8,193 nt of DNA from Candidatus Aegiribacteria sp. (GTDB lineage Bacteria > Fermentibacterota > Fermentibacteria > Fermentibacterales > Fermentibacteraceae), in contig JAIOSX010000306.1 in the NCBI GenBank assembly GCA_021107345.1, positions 1-8,193 of the forward strand, read 5' to 3'. The notes under the pieces are model-generated. The model was not told the DNA's origin and ran no database searches. It saw only the letters and a list, made by a program, of their open reading frames with translations. Shown here one piece after another: positions 6,443-8,193 of this stretch. The position numbers were made by a program, and so were the translations under genes. Positions within the stretch are counted from its first letter, which is position 1, and the number at the start of each line of letters is the position of its first letter.

Positions 6443-7738
6443 ATGAACGAAGAGGAGACAGTCATAGTAGGCCAGAACAGAACACTGCTGTTCCTGCTCA
6501 TATTCATCATATTCTCTTTCATCATCACCGGGATAGCTGCGGACGGAGCCAGCCGGGCTTTCAGCGGGTTCCTGGAGCTGCAGTTCCAGCCGGCGAGACT
6601 CATCTCTGATTTTATATCCGGAAGCGGCATAGGAGCTTCTCTCATAAATGCTGCAGCCGTTGGTACTACTGGTCTTATATTTATAGCGCTTTCAAGAGTT
6701 CAATTGTCCGGATCAACCTTCTCCGCTATTTTTACGATGATGGGTTTTGCCCTCTTCGGTAAAACACCCATGAACATTATACCCATAATCATCGGCGTTT
6801 ACCTCTCCGGGAAGCTGGTTGGAAAAAGCTTATCGGAATACATACTCATCGCCCTTTTCGGAACAGCCCTTGGACCGCTGATCAGCCTGGTCGCATTTGA
6901 ACTGGGCCTCTCCGGATTGCCTGCTATAGCCGTTGGAACGGCTGCAGGGATTACTACTGGTTTCCTCATTCCGGCAATCGCCGTTTCCATGCTGCATTTC
7001 CACCAGGGATATAACCTTTACAACCTGGGTCTGTCATGCGGCTTTTTCGCCCTCTTCGCCGCCGCGCTGATAAGGGCCGGAGGACATACTTTCGAAGGAC
7101 TGCTGCTGTGGCATACGGAGGGGTCCGCAATACTGACATTTATGATTCCGGTTCTCTCCTTCATTCTGATCCTGACAGGACTTCTGTCAGGGGGCAGGAA
7201 GAGCCTGAAGGATTTTATGGCTATCCAGAGACATTCCGGACGGCTTCCTTCGGATTTCATGGACATGGAATCGATGGAAGGGGCACTTATCAATGCAGGG
7301 CTAATCGGGCTTGCAGGTTCTCTGTACATTCTGATGATCGGCGGGGATTTCAACGGTCCCACCATAGGGGGGCTGCTGACGATAATGGGCTTCGGCGCAT
7401 TTGGTACACATCTAAGGAATTCATGGCCGGTCGTTCTCGGAGTGATAGCAGCAACGCTCTTGTTCGGCAAATCACTCACAGCTCCAGGTGCTATCCTGGC
7501 AGCGATCTTCTGTACGACACTCGCCCCACTTGCCGGGGCATTCGGAATTCTCACGGGTTTGACAGCCGGATTCGTCCATCTGATCCTTGTTCACCAGACA
7601 GGCTCCTGGCAGGGAGGTATGAACCTCTACAACAACGGTTTTGCCGGTGGTCTTACAGCGGCATTCATCGTCTCAGTAATAGCATGGTATCGCTCCAAAG
7701 ATTCTGACTTTAAAAAGACTATCAGGAATAGAGAATAA
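6443..7738 (+). CDS. DUF1576-like multi-pass membrane protein with internal duplication
   Basis: This 431-aa protein is mostly hydrophobic, with about 10-12 membrane segments (e.g. residues 15-33, 66-83, 90-106, 111-126, 132-152, 160-184, 195-210, 228-248, 281-299, 308-321, 329-342, 350-384, 402-415). A polar loop (250-278) divides two homologous halves. Matching pairs are ASLINAAAVGTTG / GALINAGLIGLAG, TMMGFALFG / TIMGFGAFG and HQGYNLYNLGLSCGF / WQGGMNLYNNGFAGGL. The repeated Asn-Leu-Tyr-Asn motifs and twofold layout suggest the DUF1576 family as I remember it. An inverted- or parallel-repeat transporter fold is an inference, and no substrate is known to me. The ATG at 6443 has no Shine-Dalgarno within 20 nt, although the frame is open upstream to a TAG at 6308-6310 with no other ATG/GTG/TTG start. 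Its TAA overlaps the next ATG by 1 nt (TAATG), so the pair is co-translated. Confidence 0.85.
   Translation: MNEEETVIVGQNRTLLFLLIFIIFSFIITGIAADGASRAFSGFLELQFQPARLISDFISGSGIGASLINAAAVGTTGLIFIALSRVQLSGSTFSAIFTMMGFALFGKTPMNIIPIIIGVYLSGKLVGKSLSEYILIALFGTALGPLISLVAFELGLSGLPAIAVGTAAGITTGFLIPAIAVSMLHFHQGYNLYNLGLSCGFFALFAAALIRAGGHTFEGLLLWHTEGSAILTFMIPVLSFILILTGLLSGGRKSLKDFMAIQRHSGRLPSDFMDMESMEGALINAGLIGLAGSLYILMIGGDFNGPTIGGLLTIMGFGAFGTHLRNSWPVVLGVIAATLLFGKSLTAPGAILAAIFCTTLAPLAGAFGILTGLTAGFVHLILVHQTGSWQGGMNLYNNGFAGGLTAAFIVSVIAWYRSKDSDFKKTIRNRE
6635..7687 (+). repeat. Two homologous halves of the DUF1576-like protein
   Basis: Residues 65-210 align with 280-415. Motifs at 65 and 98 recur at 280 and 313, an offset of 215 residues in both cases. 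The NLYN motif at 191 recurs at 394 (offset 203), so the second half lacks about 12 residues between these points. The DNA is too diverged for recent duplication. Confidence 0.7.
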
Positions 7739-8124
7739 TGAAAAGAAAAGAACTGATCCTGCACTTAATCGGTGAAATATCGAATTACTTATTGGAGAAC
7801 AACCCAACAAGGCTGGTCATCTCCGTTCATCAGGAGGAGGATGGGCTCCATCTCTCCGTACTCGATGACAACCCTCACACGGATGAGGAGATCGAGAGAG
7901 TAGACCAGGCCCTCAACAGTCCCAAGAGACCGGAACTGGCCGGTTATTACGGATCCATGACAGGTCACGATATGCTGGGAGCTTCCCGGCTCAATCTGCT
8001 CGGGTGGCAGGTGAAACACTGTGATGTCTCTAGAACACGCAATGGTGTCAAGATAGATATCTGGCTGGGCGGTGATCGATTTAAAAGCGACCAGTTCACG
8101 ATACCTAAGAAGAATCAGGAATAA
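7738..8124 (+). CDS. Small protein resembling a degenerate GHKL (HATPase-type) domain
   Basis: This 128-aa soluble protein has no signal peptide or membrane segment. I do not recognise a named family. The order of elements resembles a minimal GHKL ATPase fold: an N-box-like helix (GEISNYLLENNP, 12-23), strand LVISVHQ (26-32), strand LHLSVLDDN (37-45) where the G1 box D-x-G-x-G would lie, a helix (50-60), a G2-like GHDMLGASRLNLLGW (76-90), and final strands HCDVSRT and GVKIDIWL (103-110). The G1 glycines are absent (LDDNPHTDEE), so ATP binding is doubtful; it may bind a partner or another ligand instead. The gene starts at the TAATG overlap with the membrane-protein gene, with AGGAATAGAG just upstream, so the two products are probably made together and may interact. 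The fold assignment is an inference from pattern only. Confidence 0.8.
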   Translation: MKRKELILHLIGEISNYLLENNPTRLVISVHQEEDGLHLSVLDDNPHTDEEIERVDQALNSPKRPELAGYYGSMTGHDMLGASRLNLLGWQVKHCDVSRTRNGVKIDIWLGGDRFKSDQFTIPKKNQE

Positions 8125-8144
8125 TTACTGCTGAGATTTGCGGA

Positions 8145-8193
8145 TTAGAGCCTGGCTATCTCCTGATCGATATCATTCAGCTGCTTTTCGGCA
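8145..8193 (-). CDS. C-terminal end of a probable coiled-coil protein
   Basis: The reverse strand reads AEKQLNDIDQEIARL followed by TAA (8145-8147), entering from beyond the right edge. The heptad-like Leu/Ile spacing and acidic/basic mix look like the end of a coiled coil. Only 15 codons are visible, so the product cannot be named. It would be convergent with the GHKL-like gene, with a 20-bp gap and no terminator hairpin. Confidence 0.45.
   Translation of the reverse strand, partial: AEKQLNDIDQEIARL

Noticed and set aside
7018..7707. Long open frames on both strands inside the DUF1576-like gene (178 and 223 codons).
   Set aside because: Their compositions (Arg/Pro/Ser-rich) are typical of out-of-frame reading of a hydrophobic membrane-protein gene, and the in-frame product has clear family-like repeats.

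Overview
The window is about 8.2 kb of compact bacterial DNA of roughly balanced base composition. It holds seven genes or gene fragments that are clear from the sequence and one likely gene tail at the right edge. The best clue to the organism is a secreted protein that ends in a type IX secretion (T9SS) style C-terminal sorting domain and carries tandem 'xxRxDxxGNxLW' repeats. Such proteins are typical of Bacteroidota and of less cultured relatives in the FCB group (Fibrobacterota, Cloacimonadota, Fermentibacterota/Aegiribacteria-like lineages). An archaeal-type phosphoglycerate mutase (ApgM family) would suit a deep-branching uncultured FCB-type bacterium better than classical Bacteroidetes. 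Three promoter candidates have sigma-70-like -35/-10 boxes with 17-bp spacers rather than the Bacteroidetes TTTG/TAnnTTTG pattern. The assignment is an inference; the species cannot be named.

Left part (1-3099): a partial, exported M15-type peptidase (cell-wall carboxypeptidase-like) is read leftward. A short divergent promoter region separates it from a rightward two-gene unit, a COG1768-like calcineurin-fold metallophosphoesterase followed by an ABC-F ATPase. These two overlap by 4 nt (ATGA), so translation is probably coupled. The ABC-F protein acts on ribosomes; the phosphoesterase substrate is unknown.

Middle (3100-5027): after 212 bp of non-coding DNA comes the secreted T9SS-type protein. 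I count eight units of about 56-57 residues, which suggests an eight-bladed beta-propeller followed by the sorting domain.

Right part (5028-8193): the leftward apgM-like phosphoglycerate mutase (glycolysis) is divergent from a rightward two-gene unit. That unit is a multi-pass DUF1576-like membrane protein built of two homologous halves, followed with a 1-nt stop/start overlap (TAATG) by a 128-aa soluble protein that looks like a degenerate GHKL (histidine-kinase-type ATPase) fold. The shared divergent control region contains two back-to-back promoter candidates and a perfect 13-bp palindrome placed like an operator. This membrane-protein plus GHKL-like pair is the best candidate in the window for an uncharacterised system. 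The last 49 bases carry what looks like the C-terminus of a leftward coiled-coil protein.

No tRNA, rRNA, CRISPR array, insertion sequence or attachment site was seen, and no convincing intrinsic terminator was found.
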